A stretch of 64,000 bases of DNA from Trematomus loennbergii (GCA_012861695.1 JAAOOA010000066.1:176501-240500), one strand, 5' to 3'; positions 45,630 through 57,896 are shown, numbered from the stretch's first letter. Notes: generated by a model not told the origin, from the letters alone. A program made the numbers and translations.

Positions 45630-45885
45630 CTCTGTCTCTGTGTCTCTCTGTCTCTGTCTGTGTGTCTCTGTGTCTCTCTGTCACTGTGTCTCTGTGTCTC
45701 TGTCTGTGTGTCTCTGTGTCTCTGTGTCTCTCTGTCTCTGTCTCTCTGTCTCTGTGTCTCTCTGTCACTGTGTCTCTGTGTCTCTGTGTGTCTCTGTCTC
45801 TGTGTCTCTGTGTCTCTGTGTCTCTCTGTCACTGTGTCTCTGTCTCTCTCTGTCACTGTGTCTCTGTCTCTGTGTCTCTGAGTCA
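45630..45885 (+). repeat. (TCTCTG/TGTCTC)n microsatellite
   Basis: About 250 bp of 'tctctgtgtctctgtctctg'-type repeats. The long frames on both strands (repeating LCLCVS or RHRDTE) are artefacts. The same repeat type is at 61227-61250 and 63936-64000. Confidence 0.95.
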
Positions 45886-46310
45886 ACTGGTGAGGAGTTG
45901 GAAAGGTAGTTTCTGAAGATGTTACAAATAACACACAGCATACAATGACATAATAACTTTGCATTATTCATTGTATAACATCTGAAGATGTGTAGTTTTA
46001 TTCATGTTTTCACATAATTTTACAGGATATTGCTATATTATTTCACATATTAATATCTGATTTGTAAAACATCACAGAAAGAAAGGTATATCCATCATTT
46101 TGGTAAGCTATTGAAATTGTGATTCCATAGATGTGTCTCCCATCACCCAAATCCCCTGACTATTCTCTCAACTCAGTATTTACATTCTTTAATTCAAAGA
46201 AAATCAGTAATATCTTTAAAACTACAAGTCCCTTTCTATCAGCTGTGCACCGTTATGGTGTAAATATAACTTATCTACCAATTGGATCAAATATAAAAGT
46301 CAGCCGAATT
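45886..46310. other. gene-free AT-rich stretch
   Basis: Nothing recognisable. Confidence 0.4.
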
Positions 46311-46440
46311 ACTAGGGATGTAACGATATATCGAATATCGCGGTAAATAAATGTCACAATACCGTCGTGAGACTGACAAAATCTACCGCGATAAAAAAAA
46401 AAAATTATAATTTTTTTTTTTAAACACATTTTTTTTTTTT
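46311..46440. mobile_element. hAT-like terminus fragment
   Basis: 'tagggatgtaacgatatatc' is a typical hAT-type terminus in fish, followed by 'accgcgata' blocks and A/T runs. The other end is not found. Confidence 0.45.
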
Positions 46441-46471
46441 TAAACCTTTATTTAACCAGGTGGTCCCATTG
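46441..46471 (+). repeat. dispersed repeat interrupted by hAT element
   Basis: 'ctttatttaaccaggtggtcccattg' is the start of a common repeat that resumes at 53117 ('tcccattgagatcatc...tcttttcaagagagacctgt'). TCCCATTG is the duplicated target (46464-46471). Confidence 0.65.
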
Positions 46472-46754
46472 TAGTGTTGCACGGTGTACCGATACTTGAA
46501 AGGTACCGCGATACCCTGCCATTAAAAATGTTACGATTCTTCCGTTTCAATAGTATCGGTACTTTAAGAATGACGGGGAAAAGTACTCCGGTGAGAAAGC
46601 GCTGTTTTAATAAGTGCTGTGTGTGTTCAGCGCTCTGCTTCCACTCCCTGCACTGCAGCCGTGCCTGCAGTCCCTCCCCTCTCAAGCACGCTCTAAGTGC
46701 CTCCCCTCTCTCGTGCACGCGCTAGCTGCCAGAGCATGTGAGAAAACGAGAAGC

Positions 46755-47021
46755 ATGGCTGCAAGTGGGAGTGCAACTGCCGCTGCGCCTCGGCTTGTTG
46801 ACAAAAAAGACGCCAGAAGCGAAATGTGGAAGTATTTGAGCTATATCTCTGACAGTGAGGGAAAGCCTACGGACACCACGAGGCCTGTCTGTAAGACATG
46901 TTTTAGATCCCTGCAAACCAAGGGAGCCAACACATCAAACTTGGCTAAGCACCTCGCCGACCGGCATCCAGAGCTGTTTAAAGAATTTAAAGACAGACAG
47001 GTTAGCGAATGTAATAGATAA
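46755..47021 (+). pseudogene. BED-finger part of hAT transposase
   Basis: 88 residues starting MAASGSATAAAPRLVDKKDA. BED finger: EMWKYLSY, PVCKTCFRSL, NLAKHLADRHPELF. This is the ZBED1/ZBED4-like group. The catalytic core is missing because other elements replaced it. Confidence 0.8.
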
Positions 47022-47091
47022 CATAATTACATCATGCTCAAGCCCATGTCCTCAAATCTAAGTCAAACAAGTGTAATTTATTGTTACGCTT

Positions 47092-47672
47092 CCCGAGAAG
47101 TGACTGGAGATGAGAACCCGCTACGCAAGCACTTAGACAGATACAGTGGTGAAGTGTCAAACAATAGTCTTTATTTGACCACGGCACAGACAAGGTGTAG
47201 ACGAGGAGCTCAGAGAGGAGGAGACGTGGAGCTGAATAGACCAGGGGAAACGGAGGTGCGGAGATGCACGGAGGGCACCGGCGAGGTGAGCCGGGGATCC
47301 AGAGCTGGTGTGCCTGGAAGCACGGAGGAAACACGACGAGGAGAGCCGGGAATCCAGAGCTGCGGATGTAGTCAGGATGAGCTGGTGTGCGTGGAAGCAC
47401 AGAGGGAACTCAGACGAGGAGTCGGAGACTGGACGTGGCAAGCAGAGTGGCAGGTGTGTGGATCACTGAAGAATAAACGAAGAACTTGCGAAGTCTGAGG
47501 ATGGGAACCAGGGTTTTAAGCAGGTGCAGGTGAGTAGTGGCAATCAGTGAGATGAACAACAGCAGCGGAGGTGAGTTGGCGGGAATCAGAAAGTAGCTCA
47601 GCCACGCCCAGCCAGGAAGACAGACAAACACAGAAGGGGAAAAGAAGGAGGAAGTACTGCAGATCCTCACAG
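47092..47672 (-). repeat. gypsy 3' LTR
   Basis: On the minus strand it runs from 'tgtgaggatctgcagtactt' to 'cgggaagcgtaaca' (581 bp), with 'aataaagactattg' as polyA signal. The minus-strand sequence before it is G-rich ('gagggggggggtac'), the expected polypurine tract, so the element body lies to the right. Confidence 0.8.
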
Positions 47673-47699
47673 TACCCCCCCCCCTCAACGGGAGCCTCC

Positions 47700-49045
47700 T
47701 GGCGACCACCAGGCTTGTCTGGATGAGCCCTGTGAAAGGCCTCCTGACTATTGCCGCCGACTACTCTTCTGCCGGGGGTCCTGCCAACCCTATGTCCTGT
47801 GCCGTTGGAGGTCCCGCCGACTACTCTCCTGCCGGGGGTCTTGCCAACTCCATGTCCTGTCCCATTGGGGTCCTGCCGACTACTCTTCTGCCGGGGGTCC
47901 TGCCAACCCTATGTCCTGTGCCGTTGGAGGTCCCGCCGACTACTCTTCTGCCGGGGGTCTTGCCAATCCTATGTCCTGTCCCGTTGGGGGTCCCGCCGAC
48001 TACTCTTCTGCCGGGGGTCCTGCCAACCCTATGTCCTGTGCTGTTGGAGGTCCCGCCGACTACTCTCCTGCCGGGGGTCTTGCCAACTCCATGCCCTGTC
48101 CCATTGGGGGTCCCGCCGACTACTCTTCTGCCGGGGGTCTTGCCAACCCTATGTCCTGTGCCGTTGGGGGTTCCGCTGAGGGTCCTGCCAACTCCACGTC
48201 CAGTATCGTTGGGGGTCCTGCCGACTACTGCTCCGCTGGGTTTCCTGCCAACCCCATGTCCTGTCCCGTTGGGGGTCCCGCCGACACCTGTCCCGCCGGG
48301 GGTCCTGCCAGCTCCATGTTCTGTTCTGTTGGGGGTCCCGCCGACACCTGTCCCGCCGGGGGTCCTGCCAACTCTGTGTCCTGTCCTGTTGGAGGTCCCG
48401 CCGACACCTGTTCCACCGGGGGTCCTGCCAACTCTGTGTCCTGTTCCGTTGGGGGTCCAGTCGACACCAGCCCTTGCTCCATCCGGGGTCCCATTGACAC
48501 CAGCCCATGTCATGTTCAGGATCCCGTCTACGCCTGTCCCGTCGGCTCCGGTTCCTGTCCGGCCGATACTGGGCCCTGCCCGTCCTCCGGAGTTGTCCCG
48601 TCAGCACCTTCCTGCTCGTCCTCCGGAGCTGTCCCGTCAGCGCCTTCCTGCCCGGCCTCCGGAGTTGTCCCGTCAGCACCTTCCTGCCCGTCCTCCGGAG
48701 CTGTCCCGTCAGCGCCTTCCTGCCCGGCCTCCGGAGCTGTCTCGTCGGCGCCTTCCTGCCCGTCCTCCGGAGCTGTCCCGTCATGGCATTCCTGCCCGTC
48801 CTCCGGAGTTGTCCCGTCAGCACCTTCGAGCCCGGCCCCTTGAGTTCCCCAGCCGTGGTCTTCGCCCTCGAGCCCGGCCTCCTGACTCTTCCAGCCACTG
48901 CCTTCGCTCTCATGCCCGGGCCCCTGAGTTCGCCCGCTGTGGCCTTCGCCCCTTTTTGGACTCTGCCTTGCCCCCGGGCCGTCCGCCCGGGACCCCTTCC
49001 GGGCCCGTCCTCCGGACCCCCTCCACCCACCCTTTTGGTCCTGGT
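47700..49045. repeat. large GC-rich minisatellite
   Basis: Two blocks: about ten copies of a 60-bp unit around 'gccgactactcttctgccgg' (47755-48500), then about eight copies of a 36-45-bp unit around 'cctccggagctgtcccgtca' (48570-48840). Unit lengths divisible by three and a lack of stops leave up to five frames open on both strands (the longest 470 residues). It lies where the 3' coding end of the gypsy element would be, so it may have grown from a proline-rich tail. No protein is claimed. Confidence 0.75.
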
Positions 49046-49385
49046 TGTTCATTCACAGTGCGGTATGATGAGACAATAACAGGCTACAGATGCGGACATA
49101 CACACAGACACACATATATGTATATATTTATATAAATATATACAATTTCAGAATCAAACAGAGCACTCTCATAATAACGTAACACTATCAGAGACTGGAT
49201 ATATCCCCCCCCCCTCTCTGATCGCTACAATGAGGGAAATAAATGACGGGCCAAAAGTTTTATTTACAAGTATTACAAGTAAGCAGAGGACACCAAACCA
49301 ACTGAGACCTGTCTGTCCGCTGCATCTACGCACACACTGTACCACACACACCTACACCACACACACGCACCTACAGCTCCTAAAG
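49046..49385. other. interior of composite element, no gene
   Basis: 'catatatgtatatatttata' and a poly-C run at 49206-49215. Ends with TCCTAAAG, the target of the next insertion. Confidence 0.4.
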
Positions 49386-49914
49386 CAGGGATATTCAACT
49401 CAAATCAACGAGGTCCAGTTAGAGAAAATGTCCCCATGCAAAGGTCCGGAACATCAAAATGTCTAACTTGCTTTATGAATTAGTGTGATATATGAAGTAG
49501 CCTGTAGCTTTATCAACGTCTGCATGTAATCAACAACTGACTGCCAATCAAATAAAGAAAGTACAATTCAAAACAACAATATTTATTGTCAATGAACATT
49601 GAACTATACAGATATACAGTAAATACTGTGGATATGTGTAATGTTCCTCTCGGGCTGCATTTAAAAATAAAACAGATAAAATAAATAAAATTTGCTTTTG
49701 AAAATATGTGCATCTTTAAAGTGCTTAATTTTAGATAAATAAAATAAAGTGTAGCAGCAGCTTGAGTTTCCCTTTTTCTTTGTTAACAGTTTCACATCGT
49801 GACTTAACAGTTTCAGACGATTATAGAACATATCAGTCTTTACACATCATAACAATTGAACAGTTTCTCTTTCTCTCCCTCTTATATTGCAGTCCCTCAC
49901 TCACTTTTTTTAAT

Positions 49915-51781
49915 TCAGTGCGAGAATTGAGCTCGAGCTTCTCCTGCCAGGATTTTAAATCTGGGCTGAAATGGTGTCAGAGCCATTCTCATACACACAT
50001 GCAGGTGCTCATTGGTTAGCCTGGAACGATATTTTGTTTTAATAATGTTCATTGTGGAGAAAGCTGCCTCGCAGCTGTATGTGGAGCCAAACATGGTGAA
50101 GATATATAGAGCTACTTTCCTCAGACCTGGGAAAGCTGTCTCAGAGACTGTTTTGAGCCAGAAAGTGGCAGGGTCAGTTCTTCCAAATTGCTCTTTCAGG
50201 GCCACGTCTGCTTGGAGATCAACCAGTTGCATCTGGAGAGGCCCAGCATTTGCCCACTTGAAGTGCTGTGTGACTTCCTTTGAGAACTCCCTGACATCTG
50301 TGATAAGAAATGGGTTCTGAATGAACATGGTGAGCTGCCGTCCAAAGCTGAAGCTGTCAAAACGTTTGCTGAAGTTTACAATCAGCTTATCAACAAAGTC
50401 AACAAAAGAAGACACATTTCTCTGTCCCTGAACCTGTTCCTGCACTGCTGGGAAGTGTGCACAGTCTCCCTGCAGATCTTCCTTGAACACTTCAAGTTTC
50501 CTCTGAAAGGAGCGGACAGCTGTCATCAATTCACAAATTGAATTGTCCTTGCCCTGTAGCTTCAAATTCAGTTCATTCAGATGCGAAGTGATGTCAACCA
50601 AAAAGGCCACATTATCCATCTTTTTCTCATCTTCTAAAAAGAGAGAAAACTGTGTTGCCTTCTGACTTCTCATCTCTGCCAAGAAAGCTGCTACTTCCCT
50701 TCTGATGGACCAAAAGCGCTCCAATACCCTGCCTTTGCTGAGCCATCTCACATTGTTGTGCAGCAAAAGATCATCAGCGTTTGCATCAACTTCTCTGAGG
50801 AATTCCCTGAGCATGCGATGCTGATAGGAAGAGGATGCCCTGAGAAAATTGATCATTTTCATCACTGTGTTCATCACCTCAGCATGCTCATCTGACAGGG
50901 AGGAGCACAGGACAGATTGATGGATGATGCAATGGTAAGAGATGAGCTCAGGATTATCCTCTTTCATTCTTGACACAGCTCCTTTCTCTCTCCCTATCAG
51001 GGGCTCCATCTGTGGTTATTGAAACCACTTGTTTTGGCTCTATTCCTCGCTTTGTTAACATCTCCTTAATGGCCAGGTAGATGTCCTCTCCTCTTGTACT
51101 GGTCTGAAGGGGAGTTACACCTAGCATGTCTTCACAGAACACTTTATTGTCTTTGTTGAAGAACCTTACATAAATTAACAGCTGAGCATTGTCAGAAACA
51201 TCAGTGGACTCATCTACAGCTAAGCTTACACAGGGTGCCTTATGAAGGGCTTCATCCAGCTGGGCTAGCACATCCTGGGTTAATACTTCACTCCTCCTTG
51301 TGGCTGATGATGCTGACAAAGGTATTTGCTTAATTTGTTCACAAAGCTCTTCTTTTTGTTTTCCCTCAAGCAAGGTTTGAGCTACTGCACTCATGCACTC
51401 CTTGACAACCTCTCCATCAGTAAATGGTTTTTTGTTTTGACCCAAAATCCAAGCCACTCTGAGGGAACATTCATTAGCACGTTGTTGGGCAGTGAATGAA
51501 TGGGTCAGGATTCTGGTGGAATGATCATATTGGGCTCTCAGACTGCTTCTTTTTTGTGACCTCAGTTCTGAGTTGAGAGGGAATGTTTGGTCAAACACTT
51601 TATGTTTGGTCTCATAGTGGCGTTTCACATTGGCACTTTTAATGAGCGCCACGGTCTCTGAACAGATGAGACACACTGGTTTTGTGCTCCCAGTGGGCAG
51701 GATGAACATGAATGAGTCCGTCCACTCAGGGTTAAAAGCTCTGTTCTCACTGTCCACTTTCCTCTTCTTAGAGAGCGCCAT
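49915..51781 (-). CDS. hAT transposase, one frameshift
   Basis: About 620 residues. Starts MALSKKRKVDSENRAF. N-terminal zinc finger: CLICSETVAL with HYETKH. Catalytic core: SLAVDESTDVSDNAQLL (first Asp), ITTDGAP (second Asp), and HCIIHQSVLCS. C-terminal hAT dimerisation block: YSCEAAFSTMNIIKTKYRSR. This is the GTF2IRD2/ZBED-like (Charlie-type) group. The only break is a one-base frame change near 50990-51010, just after ITTDGAP. Cut-and-paste transposition would act on the element's own ends. Either one mutation or one sequencing error separates it from an open gene. Confidence 0.88.
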
Positions 51782-51959
51782 GTGTAAATATGTGTCTCTC
51801 CCTGTCTGCCGCTAACTTGCCTGTTCACTCTCCTCTCCGCTTCTCTCCCTGTTTCGCTGCTCGTCACTCACTCTCCTCTCCCTGTCTGCCGCTCTCTCCT
51901 TTCCGTCTTCTCTCCCTGTGTTGCTAACTCTTCTCTTCACTCCTCTCCTCTTCTCTCAA

Positions 51960-52330
51960 TGTATCGCTAACTCTTCTCTTGACTCACTTTCCTCTCACTA
52001 CTCTCCCGCTACTCTCACTGTCTCCCGCTACTCTCGCTACTCTCACTGTCTCCCGCTACTCTACTCACTGTCTCCCGCTACTCTCACTGTCTCCCGCTAC
52101 TCTCACTGTCTCCCTACTCTCGCTACTCTCACTGTCTCCCGCTACTCTCTACTCTCACTGTCTCACTGTCTCCCGCTACTCTCGCTACTCTCACTGTCTC
52201 CCGCTACTTCGCTACTCTCACTGTCTCCCGCTACTCTCGCTACTCTCACTGTCTCCCGCTACTCTCGCTACTCTCACTGTCTCCTGTGTCCCGCTACTCT
52301 CGCTACTCTCACTGTCTCCCGCTCTCTCGT
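51960..52330 (+). repeat. CGCTACTCTCACTGTCTCC minisatellite
   Basis: About 15-20 imperfect copies of 'ctcactgtctcccgctactc'. Frames of repeating HCLPLLS are artefacts. Confidence 0.9.
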
Positions 52331-53329
52331 CTCTTCTTCTGTGTTTCTCTCCCTGTATCGCTCACTCGTCTCTTTCGCCCCCTGTCGGCGGCGGTTAAAA
52401 TAGAATCGCCCCGTCAAAATTTAAATCCTCTATTAATGTATTGATTATAGGTCCGGGTCCGTATAGGTCGGCGCCTGGGTCCGGACCCGGACCGCGGTCC
52501 GCCTGTTGCCGACCCCTGTCCTAAAGCATATCATCAGGCTACAGCCGTTGTGTATTTTATTATGTGAAGCACTAAATGGTTTTAGAAAAATATCGACTTT
52601 GTTTGTAGATATCTACTAAACTAAAGCAAATAAAGAGAGTAGGCCTGTTATACTGAGTGATATATATTATACACACTGCTCTGCTTTCTGCACGGACCTC
52701 ACAGCTGTTCTCACTGTAAACATCGCATCGCGATGAAAGCAGTTAATAAAATAATATCCAGGGGATGCATGCAGAGCTGTCATTGGCTGAGATAAGTCCG
52801 GCCGTGCGTCTCGACTCTTTGAAACATCACTGTTGCCGGAAATGCATCCACGAAGGAGCCGTGGAGGACCGTGGAGGACCATCAGTGTATCCTCGGTTAT
52901 AGCTCCTCCAGAGAGCCTCCTCGACGCTCGATGCTCGGGCAATCACATAAACTCAAGTATAAAGAAGAGACCATGTTGTAAGAAAACACTTAACAGATAA
53001 ACTACAATTTTATTGATCATGAAAATAATAAAACAAGTATCGAAAAAGAATCGGAATCGCAATTCTTGACTTGGTATCGGTATCGAAACCAAAATGTTGG
53101 TATCGTGACAACACTATCCCATTGAGATCATCGATCTCTTTTCAAGAGAGACCTGTCCAACATGGCAGCAAGTAGGTTACAACATGAACATAAACCAACA
53201 GATAACACGAAAGGACATCGTATTTACAGGGCTACATTTACATACCTAGAGACATTGACAAGTACCAACAGTGTATGTATATCTCGCCCTGTCAATAAGC
53301 CTCACCTTCTTGGAAACAACTGTATTGTT

Positions 53330-53449
53330 TTTGAAGTGGTGGAGAGACAATGCACAGTTTTTACCCACAGCTGTCACCCATGGACAAAGCATATCTCTGT
53401 CCCAGCAACATCAGTACCAAGCAAGAGAGTTTTTTCCACAGCATTTTAG
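53330..53449 (+). pseudogene. hAT dimerisation-domain fragment
   Basis: WWRDNAQFLPTAV and, after a frame change, ISVPATSVPSKRVFSTAF: the C-terminal block of hAT transposases. It lies outside the composite element (which ends at 53116) and may belong to the older element whose other end is at 46311. Confidence 0.65.
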
Positions 53450-53929
53450 TAGTATTTTAAACGCCCAAACATCCCAGCTTCTACCTGGAAATGTGGGCAT
53501 GTTCATATTCCTAAAAACCTGTCTGATGATGCTGAGTGAGTGAGTTAGTGAGTTTGAGTTGAGTTACTTGAAATACTAAAGTGAAACTTGATTTATTTTA
53601 TTGCAGGGTCTGATTATTATATTATTGACACTTTAAAATACTACTAAAATGCTGTACAAATCAGATTTATTATTCAATAAAGAAAAAAAATTCCCGGTCC
53701 TGTTAATTCTGTTTTGCTGTTCCATATGTAAATGAGCTGTGTAGTTGCCCCAACGTCATTGGCTACCATTTCCTGGTCCGCCTCCGAAAACACTGATTGG
53801 AGCACGCCAGGCCCGACGCGCTCCAATCCCCGTGCAATCCCAGCGCACACCTTCCGGAGATGACTACAAAGCCTGGGGATAACTATCACTCGGGAGGCTC
53901 TGCTGCGATCAGACGCCTCACGCATTTTT

Positions 53930-54625
53930 GCTCTTGTGTCGTGGCAACACACTCTCACTCCCTAAACGTCCAGGAGCGACGCATAGGTCTACGGCCTTGG
54001 GTATTGCTGCTATCTCTGTTAAGGAGGAGGAGCTTGGGATCATTGTTGTTGCCAGTTTATGACAACACAGTCTCACTCCCTGATCATCAAAGAGCGACAC
54101 TTGGTCAGGGTCCTTTGGCGTGCAGTTGTGACGCGCCGAGGCTCCTTCAGCTTCATAAACGGACGCAAAGAGCTTTCAACTGATTGCAATGTATTCCCAT
54201 CGGCGGCGGTATTTGACGCTCAGGGAAGCACCGCATCGGTCCATGTCGGCGGCACTTAAAGGCAATGTGAGCGTCCATTCCCATTGGATAACGGAGGATT
54301 TTACACCCGGAAGTAAGTATTCCCCTTACTGTCGATTGATTTTACAGTGATATCTGCACTACTCATCAACTCAAAAACACCAGATTATCCTTGTTAATTA
54401 CACAACATTGATTGGTTTAAATTGTGTGCAATGCTTTTGTGTTTTTCCCCTTCGACTCTGAGAAACAAATATTTTTTCGGAGTTTAGGATGGCAGAAGAC
54501 ACTACACTACCCAGAATCCTCAGCTATCGTTTGGGACTACACCATGTGCTTTGTTTGACAAACCCGTGATTAGTTCTCAAGCTCTGTGATTGGATGTTGG
54601 AGTGGCAGTGCGCGAAAATGGAATG
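53930..54625 (+). repeat. GC-rich dispersed repeat, copy 4 (fullest)
   Basis: Covers both halves seen separately in other copies: 'ctctcactccctaaacgtcc', 'ctttgcgtccgtttatgaag' (as complement), 'gtattcccatcggcggcggt', 'ctcagctatcgtttgggact'. An internal duplication of the 'ctcactccct' block gives 53950 and 54072. No protein domain. Confidence 0.7.
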
Positions 54626-54689
54626 AAACCCATCGACGGCACACTATCCAAATCAAGACTCGAACGTGTCCTACACCCCCCCCCCTCCC

Positions 54690-55060
54690 TTAGGTCACAG
54701 GCTCCTCCAACAGTGCAACACAATAAAACAGATACACAGAAAAAATAGTGCAAGTAAATACAAAAAGAAAAATAGTAAAATAGTAAAAAGTGAAATAGTG
54801 CAATAAGAGTCTATATACAAGTGATTGGAATATGATATATTAGATAAATAATTTCTAAGTAGCAGCCAGATGAATGTTATGGATGTTGTTTCTAAGTTCA
54901 GGTGTTTAATAGTCTTATGGCCTGTGGGATGAAACTGTCCCTGAGTCTGGTGGTTTTAGTCCGGATGCTGTGGTACCGCCTGCCAGACGGCAGCAGACAG
55001 AACAGTTTGTGGCTGGGGTGATGGGGGTCTTTTATAATCTTGAGGGCTTTCTTTAAGGTT
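54690..55060 (-). mobile_element. LINE 3' end, copy 2
   Basis: Same sequence and order as 18097-18482, including the complement of 'ctgccagacggcagcagaca' and the codons for SFIP. Again directly after a copy of the GC-rich dispersed repeat. Confidence 0.7.
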
Positions 55061-55634
55061 AACCTGGTATTTTTACTACATTTATTTTAGTTACTTTACA
55101 GATTTGGATTAATGATGGGAAATATAAACAACCTTTAAATCATACTTTAGTTACACCTGAGTAAAATTCAGTGAAGGTGATTGTCAAGTGCAAACAATCA
55201 GGCGAGATATTTGATAGTTGGTGCTTGAGAAGACACAAATTGTATTTGCAGATCACTATAAAGCATATTCATTACTCGTTATTCTCTAATTGTTCATCAA
55301 AAATTGTATATAATGGCTATTTTGCACAAGGTTTATTGAAATATCATATACACAACTACGGTGTAGTTATGCAATGATGACAAACTTGGGTCATAGGTTC
55401 CTCAACAAGAGATCTATCAATATGTGTGTACCTCCACCATTAAACTGTCATATTCTGCACATTTCTTATTCTATCTACATACATCTTATAAGAGTATAAT
55501 AAATATGTATAATATCGGTTAAAATAAGTGCTTCAACATAGTTAACATTGCAGGATAGTTGATTGTCAAGTCCCAAAACAAACCATGCAATATATTAAAC
55601 GTTAAGTACTTTGTCAGGCTGTAACGAAGGTAAC
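55061..55634. other. gene-free stretch
   Basis: AT-rich. No conserved coding segment. Confidence 0.4.
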
Positions 55635-55642
55635 TTCATTAC

Positions 55643-56732
55643 CAGTGGCGACTGGTCATTAGGGGCACAGCCCCACCTAGTGTCAGCAGAAAGTATTACA
55701 AATAACGATTACAAAAAATGCAAAAAATTAATAAAAAAATAAATAAAATATATTTTAAGATCATGTTTAATCATCTGATTCGTCTGTACATTGCTGTTTT
55801 AGTCTGTGTTATTCTAATTAGTGTCTACAGTGTGTGCCTATTGAGCTGTTTAGAGCCATGTGGGACAAAACCTGATCATGCCCCTCCCTCTCACTGTCTA
55901 AGTGAACGGTGACTGTAAAAAACTACACTGCGCATGCTCAGAGTATTTTCCTATTTAATGTGTGTGGCAAAAAAATAATGACCATAGGGGCACTGAGCTG
56001 CCATCCCCACCATACGTCATCTCACATAATTCAGAGCTGATTGGTTGTAAGTATGTGTGCCGCGAAAAGTGTGGTGTGTGAAGAGGAGACGAGAGAGCTG
56101 CAGTGACGCGTCCTAAAACCCGGAAGTAAGCCGCGCATGGCTTCCCTCGACAAAAAAGCAATGAGATTTCTCAATAGGATTTTAGAAAATAGCTCGAAAT
56201 AAGATCTGTGGGAAACGTACCTGTTAGATAAATGCACGTTTTGTTCAGCCGGATAATATCCACATGTCTACCCTACTTTTATAATTTTTTAATCATAAAT
56301 CTATCGATTAGATTTATGATAGACTTTTGAAACTACAAGAAGATAAGGAGGACTTTTACAAAAAAGTAATAGAGATTTTTGTCCAGAAGGATAGCATGGA
56401 CTTCATCTTCAAGTCAAGGTAAGACCGCCATTTTATTGAAAATGGGATCTTACTAAGAGAGAACAATTCAATATTTAAATGATAAAATTAAATTTTTGGG
56501 TATCCTTTTGTTGAACTGTCTGTTTAAAATTAATCGAAGCATCAGACAAAAAAAGCTTTTGAAAATAATATTATATTTTGATTTAGGTCAAAATATAATA
56601 TTTGTAAACCTGAGGAGTCAGTGCCAGTGCCTCACCAGCCATGAACCTCACTGCATGTCACTGCAGAAGCTTATATATAGACATCTAAGTTTTTTGTGCC
56701 CCACAACTTTTGTACATATAAAAACGCCACTG
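55643..56732. mobile_element. hAT element, duplication TTCATTAC/TTCGTTAC
   Basis: 1090 bp with ends 'cagtggcgactgg' and 'aaaacgccactg'. The flanks TTCATTAC (55635-55642) and TTCGTTAC (56733-56740) agree at 7 of 8 bases. The interior has only short broken frames. Confidence 0.7.
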
Positions 56733-57009
56733 TTCGTTACTATGGACTGACGGCTTTGGGCCCTTGTAATATTGCACATGTGGGTTTGCACTTTATATAA
56801 CGACTTCCTTTTGCACAGTAATAATGTCACTCAGCACTTTAGTGAACAGTTTGCACTTTATTAGCGTGATTTGCACAGTACATTTTGACATTGCATATTT
56901 GCACATTTTTATATAATTTATACTATTTATTGATGTAGTATTTATTAAATGATTAAAGTGGACCTATCATGCTATATTTGAATAATATAGTGTAGGACCA
57001 TACCTATAT

Positions 57010-57493
57010 AAGGCATATTTCCTAAACGATAGCTGAGGATTCTGGGTAGTGTAGTGTCTTCTGCCATCCTAAACTCCGAAAAAATATTTGTTTCTCCGAA
57101 ATCGAAGGGGAAAAATACAAAAGCATTGCACACAATTTACACCAATCAATGTTGTGTAATTAACAAGGATAATCTGGTGTTTTTGAGTTGATGAGTCGTG
57201 GAGATATCACTGTAAAATCAATCTACAGTAAGGAGAATAGTTACTTCTGGGTGTAAAATCCTCCGTTATCCAATGGGAATGGACGCTCACATTGCCTTTA
57301 AATGCCGCCGACATAAACGGATGGGGTGCTTCCATGAGCGTCAAATACCGCCGCCGATGGGAATACATAGCAATCAGTTGAAAGCTCTTTGCGTCCGTTT
57401 ATGAAGCTGAAGGAGCCTCGGCGCGTCCCAACTGCACGCCACGGGACCCTGACCAAGCGTCGCTCCTGGACGTTTAGGGAGTGAGAGTGTGTT
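57010..57493 (-). repeat. GC-rich dispersed repeat, copy 5
   Basis: Reverse complement of copy 4 over 'gacgtttagggagtgagagt' to 'gatagctgaggattctgggt'. It stops at 57493, where an LTR begins. Confidence 0.7.
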
Positions 57494-57896
57494 GGTCGTG
57501 GACACTTTAGACTTATGCTATTAGACTGTGTTTGACTCGTGTGGTCCGTGTTTAGTGTAGTGTGTTTGGTGCGATTATATATGTGCTTAGTGTCGTGTGA
57601 AATATGTGTTTAGAGTAGTGTGTTTAGCTTCCCTCATTTAGCTGTGTTTTCCTGCAGCCTCATTTTGTTAGTGTTGATTGGTAGTGATTTCAGGTGTGTA
57701 ACTAGGCTCACTTTTAGAGTCCTCTTTCTGTTATTATCAGTACATTTGCGCCCTTTTGGCTTCTTTGTTTGGCTTAGGCTATTTTTGCTCTCAATTTGTT
57801 GTACACCTTTCTTGTTATTTATTAAACCCAATTATAATTATTTACCAAAACCATCTGGTGTGTGTTGCCTTCCTCATCCCTAGTGGGTTCGTAACA
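57494..57896 (+). repeat. LTR, unassigned
   Basis: LTR-like: ends 'tgggttcgtaaca', has 'attaaa' at about 57822 and T-rich sequence before it. The exact start (TG near 57490-57495) is not sure. No duplication is found because the two flanks differ: dispersed repeat on the left, gypsy pol on the right. Confidence 0.5.

Larger units (their letters stand above)
49386..52518 (-). mobile_element. near-intact hAT element, duplication TCCTAAAG
   Basis: 3133 bp, ends 'cagggatattcaa' and 'ttgccgacccctg', flanked by TCCTAAAG at 49378-49385 and 52519-52526. A transposase gene fills most of it on the minus strand. A (cgctactctcactgtctccc)n array lies between the gene start and the right end. Confidence 0.88.
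46472..53116 (+). mobile_element. composite hAT element, duplication TCCCATTG
   Basis: 6645 bp with ends 'tagtgttgcacgg' and 'tcgtgacaacacta', flanked by TCCCATTG at 46464-46471 and 53117-53124. A BED-finger exon (46755-47021) remains of its own transposase. The interior has been invaded by a gypsy element (about 47092-49060) and by a second hAT element (49386-52518). Confidence 0.85.

Noticed and set aside
45514..45971. Frames of 68-128 residues around the TCTCTG repeat
   Set aside because: Pure microsatellite translation on both strands.
47723..49135. A 470-residue plus-strand frame as a real protein
   Set aside because: It is made of GC-rich tandem units that keep several frames open on both strands, has no domain, and lies inside nested mobile elements.
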